The notes: generated from the letters alone by a model not told the origin. Positions 54,149 to 63,454 are shown, numbered from the stretch's first letter. The stretch: DNA of 64,000 nt from Alphaproteobacteria bacterium (GCA_017503725.1 JAFVSL010000010.1:25013-89012); one strand, 5' to 3'. A program made the numbers and translations.

Positions 54149-54949
54149 ATGATTCAGACTGGCGATAGATTTTCGGCGCGTGACCTGCGGCAATCCGTAG
54201 ACGAAGTGGTTGGGGCAGGCCTGGGTGCACACATTGCGCACGATAAAAAGGGAGCATTGTTTGCCGTTGCTGATATTGTGTTCGATATGCTTGAATGTAC
54301 ACCCGATGGTTATGCAACAAAAATGATTGAATGCTATGATGATATAAAATCTAGTGCGGTAAATCTGGATAAACAGTTGCGTGATAATGGGTATCGTACA
54401 ACGTATAAGTTTTCATATAACTATTTTGTGCCGGGACTGACGTCGGATCAGATTGTGCGCGATGCGTACCGTCTGGAATATTTTAAAAATTTATCAAGTA
54501 TGGTGCGGGCGCGTGCGGGACACAAGAAACAATTTGAACAATTTTTCCAGGACGCGTTTCGGGTGTCTTACTATTATGCTCAATATTTATGGGCGTGTAA
54601 TCCGCAGGTTTGTAGCAAACTGGCCCAAGAATTGACTTGCCCCGGTTATGAAAATTGGGGACAGATAATTGGGGCCATTCTGGGGGTGGGATTCAAATTT
54701 CATCCAAATGATGTGTACGAATTTGCAATCAGACATATCAATCCAGAACTGAGTTCGGATGCGTTTAAGGCCCGGTATACAGAACAGTTGAAATTTAAAG
54801 ATTTGCTGATGACTGATTATGGGGTTGATACGGGGTGCCTGGTGTTAAGTCCGGAAAGTCGTGATAAATTGACCCGTATTGTGACCCATACAGATACTCC
54901 GTATCTGATTCAAGTGTTGCGTCGTGCGTTGGGGGTAAAATCGCATTAA
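54149..54949 (+). CDS. Hypothetical protein, 266 aa, in operon with the HNH gene
   Basis: A helical soluble protein with no signal peptide or recognised motif. A start at 54149 follows the HNH stop by 7 nt; a longer start inside the HNH gene is possible but less likely. Its fixed position after the HNH gene suggests a functional partner. Confidence 0.6.
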   Translation: MIQTGDRFSARDLRQSVDEVVGAGLGAHIAHDKKGALFAVADIVFDMLECTPDGYATKMIECYDDIKSSAVNLDKQLRDNGYRTTYKFSYNYFVPGLTSDQIVRDAYRLEYFKNLSSMVRARAGHKKQFEQFFQDAFRVSYYYAQYLWACNPQVCSKLAQELTCPGYENWGQIIGAILGVGFKFHPNDVYEFAIRHINPELSSDAFKARYTEQLKFKDLLMTDYGVDTGCLVLSPESRDKLTRIVTHTDTPYLIQVLRRALGVKSH

Positions 54950-54973
54950 GATATGTGATTGTGTATGTCGGGG

Positions 54974-55237
54974 TTATGTGCGGGACTTGTGATTTTCATG
55001 CGCGGCGATTTCATCGCAAATGCGACCAAATTCAGTCATTGATGTTTTGGTTGCGTTTAAAACCTTGCTTAATGTGTACATCGCGGGCCAGTGTGGTTTG
55101 CCAGATGGTTCGAAACGCTTGCTGATGTTAAATGTTGTTGCATCCAGACCGCTGAAACGTGCCAACCCAGATCGTGACATATTGTTGTTTTTGGCGACAA
55201 TGTCTATTGCACCCCATATTGCTGAATGTGTTGGCAT
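54974..55237 (-). CDS. Short helix-turn-helix repressor, 87 aa
   Basis: An XRE-type domain (MSRSGLARFSGLDATTFNISKRF) very like the DNA-binding half of alphaproteobacterial phage-type S24 repressors, but with no S24 peptidase half; it stops after about 87 residues. AGGAG precedes the ATG. Its promoter (TTGATT, 17 nt, TAAGAT on the minus strand) overlaps a TTGATT-N10-AATCAA palindrome, suggesting autorepression. Confidence 0.8.
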   Translation of the reverse strand: MPTHSAIWGAIDIVAKNNNMSRSGLARFSGLDATTFNISKRFEPSGKPHWPAMYTLSKVLNATKTSMTEFGRICDEIAAHENHKSRT

Positions 55238-55291
55238 ACTTTTTTCTCCTGGTGTTTATAATTTGTGTGACAAAACAGATTCTAATCTTAA

Positions 55292-55313
55292 TTGATTTTG
55301 TGATTTTAATCAA
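55292..55313. promoter_or_regulatory. Palindrome overlapping the repressor promoter
   Basis: TTGATT (55292-55297) and AATCAA (55308-55313) form an inverted repeat; the right arm is also the -35 box of the HTH gene on the minus strand. The gap 55238-55574 otherwise holds only weak promoter-like boxes (TATACT at 55441) and the ribosome site of the next gene. Confidence 0.45.
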
Positions 55314-55563
55314 GGCATTTTTCTAAGATTGCTGTCCTAAGAATAAAAAAATGGCGGTTTTTCGGGTGTTTGTGTTATTGGAATATGATAAGTCTCTTAT
55401 AAATTTTACCGTGATTCAATTAAAACGGGTGCTGATTTTGTATACTCTAATCCGAATCGGGTTCTGGTTTTTATCTGATATCTGATGATAAAAAGGGTTA
55501 TTATATGTTGCTTTTTTTGTGTTTTGTTTATACGATTTAATTCATATAAAAATGTATTCCAAG

Positions 55564-55668
55564 GGGGTAAGGATATGAAAAAAATTGCAATTTTGACTTC
55601 TGTATTGGCATTGGCGGCTTGTGGTGGTGGCTCGGGCGGTGGTGCCCCGGGTGCGATTGTTACGCCAA
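55564..55668 (+). repeat. 105-bp duplicated lipoprotein start cassette, copy 1
   Basis: It covers the ribosome site, signal peptide, lipobox and poly-Gly linker. It is identical to 56965-57069 except for one T/C change. Confidence 0.95.
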
Positions 55669-56963
55669 ATGAGTCTGAAGTTGCGCGTTCTTCAAATTTT
55701 GTTATCACTGGGATGCTGTCTGTTGATAATGAAAATATCAGAACTAGTCATATAAAAAACACACTGGGCGACGGTTATTATTCCGATATGTCGGGGGGAA
55801 CAATTAACCCAAGTCGTAGTGCCGTAATCCGTTCTGGTGCCAACGCTGGGGGCGGAAAAAATATATGTAAATCTGAAAAAGACTGTAATGATTTGGCTTT
55901 CAACAATATGAAAGATTGGTTGATTGAAAACATAGATTCTTTGGATGAAAACAATATTGAAAATTCTGCTGATTTGCGCAACGCGCTGATTTTAGCGGGA
56001 TTCAAAGATAACTTGCCCGGAAACTGGGACGATATCAAGGACTGGTTTTTTGATAACAAAGACGCAATTAAACAACAGGCCCAAGATGTATACGACCAAT
56101 TGGGTGAACACGAAGAATTTAATCTTGAGGATGTTGTGTTTACAATGTCGTCGGCATCACTTGGTGATGAAAAGGGTGGTAAAGACCAGTTGACATTTGA
56201 TGTTGATAAAAATGGTCAAATCACAGGTGTTTATTTCAAAACATACGCACCAAATGAGCAGGGCGAACTGGTCGAGGCAGACGAAGGGGCTTTTTTTGCA
56301 GAACGCAACGATCATGAAAAAGAATTTTTTATTCACCAAAAACGCCAAGGTGAAATCCTGGAAGGCAATGTGGCAATTGAAACATATGGCCGTAATGTCG
56401 GATTAAAATATTCTGACTTTGGTGCATTTGTTGGGGTAATAAATGGAGATGCAACAAATGAAGGCTTTGCCGGTGGCTATACAACGAAAGAGGTAAAAGA
56501 CATTTCAAAAATATCTGGCGAAATGAATTTTGTGGGTAGTGTTGTCGGTACTGTTCAACCGAAAAGCGGAGATGGCGATGGTTTACCACTGGACGGTGTT
56601 GCAACATTAAACTTTAATAATGGTACAGAAATATTATCGTTGGCATTTGATGATTGGTACGATGTAAAAATTGAAAAAACAGGCGACAAAGGCGATATTC
56701 ACTTTACAAACGGTGATGTTATAACAAACGATGAATATAAATTTGCAGCAGGAAACGAATTAAAAACCGACAACTTCCTAAATGGCAACTATGAAGGCAA
56801 AGTTGTAGAAGATGGGGTTGATCATTATGGGAAAATAGACATTAACTATTACGGCAATAACGACAAACCGGTTGAGGCGACAGGTATCCTGCAATATGTA
56901 GAAAAACGGCCAACGGGTGACGGCATTCGTGCCAATATGGCATTTGGTGTAGCAAAACAATAA
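55575..56963 (+). CDS. Surface lipoprotein with TbpB-like C-terminal barrel, copy 1
   Basis: A 462-residue lipoprotein: signal peptide with lipobox LAAC (Cys16), a Gly/Ser linker (GGGSGGGAPG), a helical middle part and a C-terminal beta domain. That domain starts LKYSDFG, has FAGGY and GVATLNF, and ends PVEATGILQYVE...MAFGVAKQ. Layout and linker resemble Slam-dependent lipoproteins (TbpB, HpuA, fHbp types). The ATG at 55575 has GGGGGTAAGGA upstream; 55485 is rejected. It forms a tandem pair with the next gene. Confidence 0.8.
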   Translation: MKKIAILTSVLALAACGGGSGGGAPGAIVTPNESEVARSSNFVITGMLSVDNENIRTSHIKNTLGDGYYSDMSGGTINPSRSAVIRSGANAGGGKNICKSEKDCNDLAFNNMKDWLIENIDSLDENNIENSADLRNALILAGFKDNLPGNWDDIKDWFFDNKDAIKQQAQDVYDQLGEHEEFNLEDVVFTMSSASLGDEKGGKDQLTFDVDKNGQITGVYFKTYAPNEQGELVEADEGAFFAERNDHEKEFFIHQKRQGEILEGNVAIETYGRNVGLKYSDFGAFVGVINGDATNEGFAGGYTTKEVKDISKISGEMNFVGSVVGTVQPKSGDGDGLPLDGVATLNFNNGTEILSLAFDDWYDVKIEKTGDKGDIHFTNGDVITNDEYKFAAGNELKTDNFLNGNYEGKVVEDGVDHYGKIDINYYGNNDKPVEATGILQYVEKRPTGDGIRANMAFGVAKQ

Positions 56964-56964
56964 A

Positions 56965-57069
56965 GGGGTAAGGATATGAAAAAAATTGCAATTTTGACTT
57001 CTGTATTGGCATTGGCGGCCTGTGGTGGTGGCTCGGGCGGTGGTGCCCCGGGTGCGATTGTTACGCCAA
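56965..57069 (+). repeat. 105-bp duplicated lipoprotein start cassette, copy 2
   Basis: It matches 55564-55668 at 104 of 105 positions; downstream sequences diverge at once. Confidence 0.95.
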
Positions 57070-58625
57070 CGGACAATGTGGCGTTGGTTGCCAAAGATTC
57101 TGGATTGACAATGGTTGATATTAACGCAACGCGTGCGGCCAACTATAAACAGGCCCTTGAAACCGTTCAGTCAATAGAGGCGGGGCACGATATCACAGGC
57201 GCCGTGACGGTTTCCAGGGCATCTGTAACCCAACGTCAGTCGATAAATATGGCAAAATTATCAGATTATACAACGGATGATATTGATTCTGCGTACCAGG
57301 CAATGCACGATATTCTGGTCGGGGGGATTTTAGATAACAGAACCAACCACGATGTTTTGTTTGCATTGGCGTTAAGTGGTATGACGGAATCTGATATCAT
57401 CAATTTGTTAAAATCTGTCAATAACGGCAATGTTAATCTGGTGGAAAATATTAGACGTTTTGTGGAAATCTTGTCCGAAGATGAAAAAACAGACGAAATA
57501 GACAAGATTATTGAACGTGCGACGTATGTCTATAAGGATTTCGGTAAAGAATTTAAAACCACACTGGAAAACGCCAAGTTCAGGGGGAATTTTAGTGGTG
57601 GATATTTTACATTTGTGTTCGATGAAAACGGTGATATAGAAAGTATGAAACAAATTGATGGCGCAGAAGAAACCTTTGCTACAATTGGTGGTGGACGCTT
57701 TCAACAGCAAAAGAAAGGTACGGAATACAGATGTGAAGTTCTGATGGACGAACAAGGAAATTCAATCGATGCCGGTGTCTTCTTTGCGGAAAATGAAAAA
57801 CCGAGCGAGGCCGAAATCAAGGAACGTTTATTGGATGCCTTGTGTGAACATGTGCAAAATGATCAAAATGGGGCCGTTCGTGCCCAGATTAAGGCAACGT
57901 TGGATGGGATGAATATAGTTGGCTATGACAATTGGTGTGATGATTGCATTATATCTGCGCCGGTGGACTATTCTGATACATTTTTGGTTGAAAGTCGTGG
58001 CAAGGATTTAGGGTTAAAATATTCTGATTTTGGTTTGCTTATAGAATCTGCGATAATGCATCCGGGACACGTTGATGTTGACGGGGATGATGTTACAGAA
58101 ATAGACAAAGAAATAACATATCACGAACATAATGTCTTTGCCGGCGGGTACGAGGCGAATGAAGTAAATACACCAACAACAGATATGACCTTTTCTGGGC
58201 TGGCATATGCGGGTGTGACCACAAAGCGTAATGACTGGACGGGGACCGATGATTATCAAGAGCCGGAATTGGCGCAATATGATGGTGTGGCGACTTTGTC
58301 TGTAAGTACCGCGGATGATGTTTTGACACAAAAGTTGGCCACAGACTTCTCGGGCGATGGTTGGTACACAATCACTGTTGATGATATGGGGGCAACGAAT
58401 AACGCCAATATTCATTTTAGTGGTACGTCGAAAAATCCTGATTTCGCATATAAAACCGGGAATGGGGACTTTGAAGATGCGGGGCTGAAATATTATGGGC
58501 CGGACGCAGATACCCCAACCGAAGCCGTCGGATTTATTCAGTATGTAGAACGTGACATAGATGCACAGAGCGATTCTGATTGGGGGTACAAGGTGGATGT
58601 TGCGTTCGGTGTGAAAAGGGACTAG
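56976..58625 (+). CDS. Surface lipoprotein with TbpB-like C-terminal barrel, copy 2
   Basis: A 549-residue lipoprotein with the same first 31 residues as copy 1 (lipobox LAAC, poly-Gly) and a different middle region containing two short Cys spots (CEVL, DNWCDDC). The C-terminal domain keeps LGLKYSDFG, FAGGYEANEV, YDGVATLSV, LKYYGP, PTEAVGFIQYVE and VAFGVK. It lies 12 nt after copy 1, with its own GGGGTAAGGA. It is probably exported by the Slam-like protein; the ligand is unknown. Confidence 0.8.
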   Translation: MKKIAILTSVLALAACGGGSGGGAPGAIVTPTDNVALVAKDSGLTMVDINATRAANYKQALETVQSIEAGHDITGAVTVSRASVTQRQSINMAKLSDYTTDDIDSAYQAMHDILVGGILDNRTNHDVLFALALSGMTESDIINLLKSVNNGNVNLVENIRRFVEILSEDEKTDEIDKIIERATYVYKDFGKEFKTTLENAKFRGNFSGGYFTFVFDENGDIESMKQIDGAEETFATIGGGRFQQQKKGTEYRCEVLMDEQGNSIDAGVFFAENEKPSEAEIKERLLDALCEHVQNDQNGAVRAQIKATLDGMNIVGYDNWCDDCIISAPVDYSDTFLVESRGKDLGLKYSDFGLLIESAIMHPGHVDVDGDDVTEIDKEITYHEHNVFAGGYEANEVNTPTTDMTFSGLAYAGVTTKRNDWTGTDDYQEPELAQYDGVATLSVSTADDVLTQKLATDFSGDGWYTITVDDMGATNNANIHFSGTSKNPDFAYKTGNGDFEDAGLKYYGPDADTPTEAVGFIQYVERDIDAQSDSDWGYKVDVAFGVKRD

Positions 58626-58654
58626 CCATAATTTGATTTGTGTGGTTATTGCCG

Positions 58655-58697
58655 TGTGATGTGTTTGCCAATTCCGGTGAACACATCATTTTTTTTG
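58655..58697 (+). terminator. Rho-independent terminator of the lipoprotein operon
   Basis: TGATGTGTT/AACACATCA hairpin with a T-run of eight. Confidence 0.85.
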
Positions 58698-58721
58698 GTT
58701 GTTACCTGTGATATAGTTGGT

Positions 58722-58837
58722 AAAAAAACAGACACCGAAGTGTCTGTTTGAAATGGTGTCTGCATTACAAAGAATGCTTCCTTATTAACGACTAGACATC
58801 TAATTCCAATTTAATTTTTAGCGTTAAATCTTACACC
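58722..58837 (-). ncRNA. tracrRNA
   Basis: On the minus strand, ATTGGAATTAGATGTCTAG (about 58791-58812) is the anti-repeat, pairing for 19 nt without mismatch and further with wobbles to the crRNA repeat. A GCATT/AATGC stem and a terminator ACAGACAC-TTCG-GTGTCTGT with a T-run (58722-58750) follow. The promoter TTGACA (58866-58871), 16 nt, TATAAT (58844-58849) gives a start near 58837. It is divergent from cas9, with the two promoters packed together. Confidence 0.9.
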
Positions 58838-58843
58838 GTTTTG

Positions 58844-58871
58844 ATTATATCATTTGCCTGTATAATGTCAA
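58844..58871 (-). promoter_or_regulatory. tracrRNA promoter
   Basis: TTGACA (58866-58871) and TATAAT (58844-58849) on the minus strand, 16 nt apart. A + strand TGTATAAT box at 58859-58866 within it may serve cas9. Confidence 0.75.
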
Positions 58872-58924
58872 ATGGTTTGATTTTTGTCCTGTGTTGCTCT
58901 AAGATTTGTAAAAAGGATTGGCGT

Positions 58925-61900
58925 ATGAAATACAAATTAGGCTTGGATTTAGGTAGTACTTCTTTGGGGTGGGCGGTGTTAGAACTGGATAAAGATGATA
59001 ATATTACCAATTTGATTGATATGGGGGTTCGTATATTCCCAGATGGCCGTGACGCAAAAACGCATACGCCTATAAACGTAGAACGCCGGAATGCGCGCTC
59101 TATGCGCCGTCGGGGCGATCGCGTTCGGATGCGTAAACGCTTGGTTTTAAAACTGATTGATAAATATAATTTAGGATTCGATTTGCGTAAGCAACCGTCG
59201 CTGGAAAATCCATATCTGTTGCGGGTTCGGGCCCTGACAGAGCAGTTGCAGCCTGCGGAATTGGGGCGTGTGTTTTTTCATATGGCTTTGCGGCGTGGGT
59301 TTAAAAGCAATCGCAAAGAAATGCGTGGTGCAGATGGCGGAAAGTTAAAAGCGGCGACGGCCGCTTTGCAAAATGCATTGGGTGATGGCACTTTGGCACA
59401 ATTTCAGGTTTTGTCTGGAAAATATCGTTTTTCGAATCAATTTGATGGATCTGTTATCAAGGATGGGGCGCTTTATCCAACCCGGGAAATGTATTATACA
59501 GAATTTTTGCGCATTTGTATGGCCCAGAATATCCCTGATGAAATGCGCAATGATTTTGAAAAGGCTATTTTTTATCAGCGGCCATTGCGTGTGCCGGAAC
59601 GCGGTACCTGTTTGTTTGAGCCAAATGAGAAGCGTGCGTATAAATATGAGCCCGAATTTCAAAAATGGCGTTCGTTGCAACAGATTAACCAATTGGCTTT
59701 GATTGAAGATGGAAAAAATATTCCACTGACAGATATTCAACGTCAATTAGTTATTGATATGGCGATAAATCCATCAAATTCAATAAAAAGGGGTAAACTG
59801 ACTTTTGCGGAAATAAAGAAAAAACTTGGAATATCGCGCACCATAAAATTTAATTTAGAATCCGAAAAACGCAAGGATATAGATGCAGATAAAACCGCTT
59901 TCGCATTTTTTGAAATTGGTGAATTAGATTTTTATAATAGTATTGAAAACAAAAGCGAACTGCTTGCTAAAATAAATGACGAGCAGATAGAAGATGCGGA
60001 TTTGATAGATTTTCTAGTGGCGTCTTACGGGATAACAGAAGCGCAGGCGCAGAATATAATTCAGGTTGCACTGGAAGAAGATGTTGCAAACGTTTCTTTG
60101 GTTGCAATTCGTAAGATGTTGCCGTTCTTAGATGCGGGAAAAATGTATCATGATGCGGCGCATTTGGCGGGATATCACCATTCTGTGCGAGATATTTCGA
60201 CGCTTGATGTGTTGCCATATTATGGTGATTTAGATGTTTTAAGAGCCTCTCTGGTACAGACGGGGGATGGAAATTATCGTACAATGAATGCAACGGTGCA
60301 TATTGCAATGAATCAGATACGTGCGGTTGTTAATGATTTAATTGCACGTTTTGGTCAGCCCTATTCAATAAATGTCGAGATGGGGCGTGAATTGCGTGCG
60401 GGTGCCGAAGAATTAAAAAGAATGGACAAGTTGCAAAATGATAACAAAAAGAAAAATGAAGAAATAAAATCTGTCCTTGCGGAAATAGGGATTATGAATC
60501 CGTCACGTGAAGATTTTCAGAAATATAAATTGTGGGAGGCGCTTGCCAAAGAGCCTCAAAATCGTAAATGTGTATATACTGGACAGGCAATAACCAGTGT
60601 TACGGAATTGTTTAAGAGCGGCAAATTTGAAATAGAGCATATTTTGCCATATGCCCAGACATTGGATGATTCAATGGCCAATAAAACAATTTCTGCCATA
60701 GAGGCTAATCGCTTCAAAGGGAATCGTACGCCATACGATGCCTTTTCTTCGTCGGATTCGCCGTGGCAATATCAGGCGGTCTGGGAACGGGCACAAAGTC
60801 TGCCAGATGCCAGTAAATGGCGTTTTAAACAGGGGGCGTTAGAGTTGTTTTTGCGCGACAGTGATTGTATCGCTCGTGCATTAAATGATACACGATTTAT
60901 GTCGCGTATGGCGGTGGATTACCTGCGGCATATTTGTCCAAATAAGGGCAAGGTTATTGGACTGCCGGGGCAAATGACGGCACTGTTTCGTGATATGTGG
61001 CATCTTGATTGGTGGAAAACAAAAGAAGATGCCGATACATATCGTGCCTCTCATATTCATCATGCAATTGATGCGTTTGTGATTGCGTGTATGGGGGCGG
61101 GCAATTTGCAGACATTGTCAAGAAATGCAACACGATTGGATAATTATTTTGGAAGAACATTAAAAGAAAAGCGCAAGCAACTTTTTAGTGGTATGGATAT
61201 TCCGTTCGCGGGATTTGACTTTTATGATTTTAAGATGAAGACAGAAAATCTGATAACGTCATATCGTCGTTCTATAAAAAATCCAAGCGATAAAGGCACT
61301 GTGGGTCAATTGCACGAAGATACCGCATATAATTTGGAAGGCTTTCAGAATGGGACAACCGCAACAATGTCGCGTCGTATGAATATGCCGCTAAAGGACA
61401 AGGATTTTGAAAACGTAAATCGTGGGACATTGATCGAATTTTTAAATGATACCGGTATATCCAATGAAGATTCAAATATATATAAAAGATTTCTTGAATG
61501 GGCCGATGCGCGTGGAATTAGGCGTGTTCGGGTCTTGAAAACGGATGTGGATACAACAAACTGGATACCTGTATTTCGTAATCGTGCGGATCGCTTGGCG
61601 TATCGTCGGGCGTATATGGCTTGGTATATTGCCGATGGTATTTCCAAGGGAATAACAGATAAGAAGCAGAAAAAGTTACAACAAGAAAAAGAGATGCATT
61701 TGCTGGCGCAATATCAGTCCGCCGCAAATCGTGCGTATAAATGGTATGTTGGTGGTAATAATTTTTGTGCGGAAATATTTGAAATTCGTGATGATGATAA
61801 GCGTTATCCAAAATTACGTGGGAAATGGTTGGCTGAAATCGTATCTAACTTTAATGCGGAACTAAATCAAGGGGTGCCGATGTGGCGGCGCAAGTATGCA

Positions 61901-62209
61901 ACCGCTCGTCGTGTGATGAGTCTGCGTATAAATGATATGGTAATGGCCGAATTTGATAAAAATGATCCCAAATTACCCAAGGGCTTGGTTGAAACGGTTA
62001 ACCATCGTTGCTTTGTGGAAAACAAAGATGTGGTAAATATTATATTCAGGGTTAAGAAAATAAGTAGCAACGGGCAAATTTATCTGCGGCCACATTCAAT
62101 TGCCAAAGAAGACGGGGATACAAAATCTTGGGGTGCTACTGCAACGTCGTTGCAAGAACATAAGGCGCGTAAAATCCGTGTCAGCCCAACCGGACAAATA
62201 TTAGAATAA
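58925..62209 (+). CDS. cas9: Cas9, type II-C CRISPR effector
   Basis: A 1094-residue RNA-guided nuclease. RuvC-I Asp8 is in KLGLDLGSTSLGWA; the Arg-rich bridge helix is about 51-75; FFHMALRRGFKSNRK lies in REC. RuvC-II Glu485 is in INVEMGREL. HNH has His572 in FEIEHILPYAQ and Asn595; RuvC-III has His713 and Asp716 in HHAIDAF. All nuclease residues are present. Size and REC fit II-C. ATG 58925 has AAAAAGGA upstream; the longer start at 58841 overlaps the tracrRNA promoter. Its 3' end overlaps cas2 tail-to-tail by 9 bp. Confidence 0.96.
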   Translation: MKYKLGLDLGSTSLGWAVLELDKDDNITNLIDMGVRIFPDGRDAKTHTPINVERRNARSMRRRGDRVRMRKRLVLKLIDKYNLGFDLRKQPSLENPYLLRVRALTEQLQPAELGRVFFHMALRRGFKSNRKEMRGADGGKLKAATAALQNALGDGTLAQFQVLSGKYRFSNQFDGSVIKDGALYPTREMYYTEFLRICMAQNIPDEMRNDFEKAIFYQRPLRVPERGTCLFEPNEKRAYKYEPEFQKWRSLQQINQLALIEDGKNIPLTDIQRQLVIDMAINPSNSIKRGKLTFAEIKKKLGISRTIKFNLESEKRKDIDADKTAFAFFEIGELDFYNSIENKSELLAKINDEQIEDADLIDFLVASYGITEAQAQNIIQVALEEDVANVSLVAIRKMLPFLDAGKMYHDAAHLAGYHHSVRDISTLDVLPYYGDLDVLRASLVQTGDGNYRTMNATVHIAMNQIRAVVNDLIARFGQPYSINVEMGRELRAGAEELKRMDKLQNDNKKKNEEIKSVLAEIGIMNPSREDFQKYKLWEALAKEPQNRKCVYTGQAITSVTELFKSGKFEIEHILPYAQTLDDSMANKTISAIEANRFKGNRTPYDAFSSSDSPWQYQAVWERAQSLPDASKWRFKQGALELFLRDSDCIARALNDTRFMSRMAVDYLRHICPNKGKVIGLPGQMTALFRDMWHLDWWKTKEDADTYRASHIHHAIDAFVIACMGAGNLQTLSRNATRLDNYFGRTLKEKRKQLFSGMDIPFAGFDFYDFKMKTENLITSYRRSIKNPSDKGTVGQLHEDTAYNLEGFQNGTTATMSRRMNMPLKDKDFENVNRGTLIEFLNDTGISNEDSNIYKRFLEWADARGIRRVRVLKTDVDTTNWIPVFRNRADRLAYRRAYMAWYIADGISKGITDKKQKKLQQEKEMHLLAQYQSAANRAYKWYVGGNNFCAEIFEIRDDDKRYPKLRGKWLAEIVSNFNAELNQGVPMWRRKYATARRVMSLRINDMVMAEFDKNDPKLPKGLVETVNHRCFVENKDVVNIIFRVKKISSNGQIYLRPHSIAKEDGDTKSWGATATSLQEHKARKIRVSPTGQILE

Positions 62210-62539
62210 TTGTAATTGATTGGGCCGTTGTGCTAATACACGTGGTGCATCGGTCTTGTCCAGGTGGATTATGTCCCCAAATTGGGTGTCTGTAAAGAAT
62301 AGTATGTTTACATCGCCTGTACAGGGGTTGTTTTTCTTTATGGCCCGGATATATTTTTGCGAATTTTCGCGTGTGCCTGTAAAGCGCATATATACAGAGT
62401 ATTGCGCCATAGAGAATCCCAGATCTTGCAAGAAGTTGCGAAATTTGCCTGCTGCGCGACGTTCTTGTTTGGTCTCGGTTGGCAGGTCAAACATAACCAT
62501 CATCCACATATATTTTAATCCTTCAGTTCTGTATGACAT
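62201..62539 (-). CDS. cas2: Cas2 adaptation protein
   Basis: A 112-residue protein with the ferredoxin-like start YMWMMVMFDLPTETKQERRAAGKFRNFL and GFSMAQYSVYMRF, as in type II Cas2. It forms the integration complex with Cas1. I prefer ATG 62539 to TTG 62545. It overlaps cas1 by 17 bp and is cotranscribed. Confidence 0.93.
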   Translation of the reverse strand: MSYRTEGLKYMWMMVMFDLPTETKQERRAAGKFRNFLQDLGFSMAQYSVYMRFTGTRENSQKYIRAIKKNNPCTGDVNILFFTDTQFGDIIHLDKTDAPRVLAQRPNQLQLF

Positions 62540-63419
62540 TTTCAAAGTCCAATTTGTTTTTCTTTTCGCTTAGGGAATTTACAAAGTTCCAAACATCACG
62601 TTGCATAATATTTATCAATGGTGAAAATCCAGTGCGCGTTTTAATCTCGGATTCTAAAATCATCGCCAGTTGGCGTTTGTCATCTGGTGTTAATTCCCGT
62701 GTTTGATTGTCTGAACCCTGAAATATCCGATATACAATTGCATCTATGATTGGGCGGTATGGCTCCATCAAATCATCGACCAGGCACATTGGATTTAGTT
62801 GGTTGTGGTGTTGTATACCATATGATGGATTTAGACCCGCTGCAACCACCAAGCGTGCCATAGCGCCACGTATGATTGCGTATCCATAGTTCAAGAAACT
62901 GTTGATGCCGCCCATCGTGTGAATACGCAAGAATGTATCGCCGAACAGTGCGGGAAAATACATTCTGGCGGCGATTCCTTCTATGTTGCTGGTGTCGCCG
63001 GATTGGACAACGGTTGGCAGATTTTTGATTTTGTTGTCCAGTCCGAAATAATCCAATACGCGTGATTGGTTTCGAATTTTTTCCTGAACAATCGTTTTCC
63101 ATAATTGTTTTTGTAATGGCTTGGATGAATTGACTTGTGTTTGTTGTACGGCCATTTGTCGTGTTTGTCCGATCAGTGGCGTCATTATTCCCACCGGATT
63201 ATAGTTGTCACCGATGATAATTAAAGGGATTCCATTGTTGCATAATTGGCTCATAAGATTTTGTGTGAATAAAATGGCACGTCCCGTTGCTATTACGGCG
63301 CAAATAGAATCCATTGGAATTTCGGCCAATGTGATACCGTGTTCTTTGATGCACAAGAATCCACGGCGTGCCGTCAGTTCGCGATTGTTATTAGAAATTT
63401 CAATAATGTTCGTTTGCAT
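62523..63419 (-). CDS. cas1: Cas1 integrase
   Basis: A 298-residue type II Cas1 with active-site Glu147 (NIEGIAARMYFPALFG), His204 or His205 (GIQHHN) and Asp216 (DDLMEP). It inserts new spacers with Cas2. It has no Shine-Dalgarno; the promoter -10 box ends 4 nt before the ATG. First gene of cas1-cas2, reading away from the array toward cas9. Confidence 0.95.
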   Translation of the reverse strand: MQTNIIEISNNNRELTARRGFLCIKEHGITLAEIPMDSICAVIATGRAILFTQNLMSQLCNNGIPLIIIGDNYNPVGIMTPLIGQTRQMAVQQTQVNSSKPLQKQLWKTIVQEKIRNQSRVLDYFGLDNKIKNLPTVVQSGDTSNIEGIAARMYFPALFGDTFLRIHTMGGINSFLNYGYAIIRGAMARLVVAAGLNPSYGIQHHNQLNPMCLVDDLMEPYRPIIDAIVYRIFQGSDNQTRELTPDDKRQLAMILESEIKTRTGFSPLINIMQRDVWNFVNSLSEKKNKLDFENVIQN

Positions 63420-63423
63420 ATCT

Positions 63424-63454
63424 ATTATATAAACACAAAATGTTGGTTTGTCAA
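63424..63454 (-). promoter_or_regulatory. cas1 promoter, leaderless
   Basis: TTGACA (63449-63454) and TATAAT (63424-63429) are 19 nt apart, or TATATA 17 nt apart. Either way the transcript begins at or within a few nt of the ATG at 63419. Confidence 0.6.
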
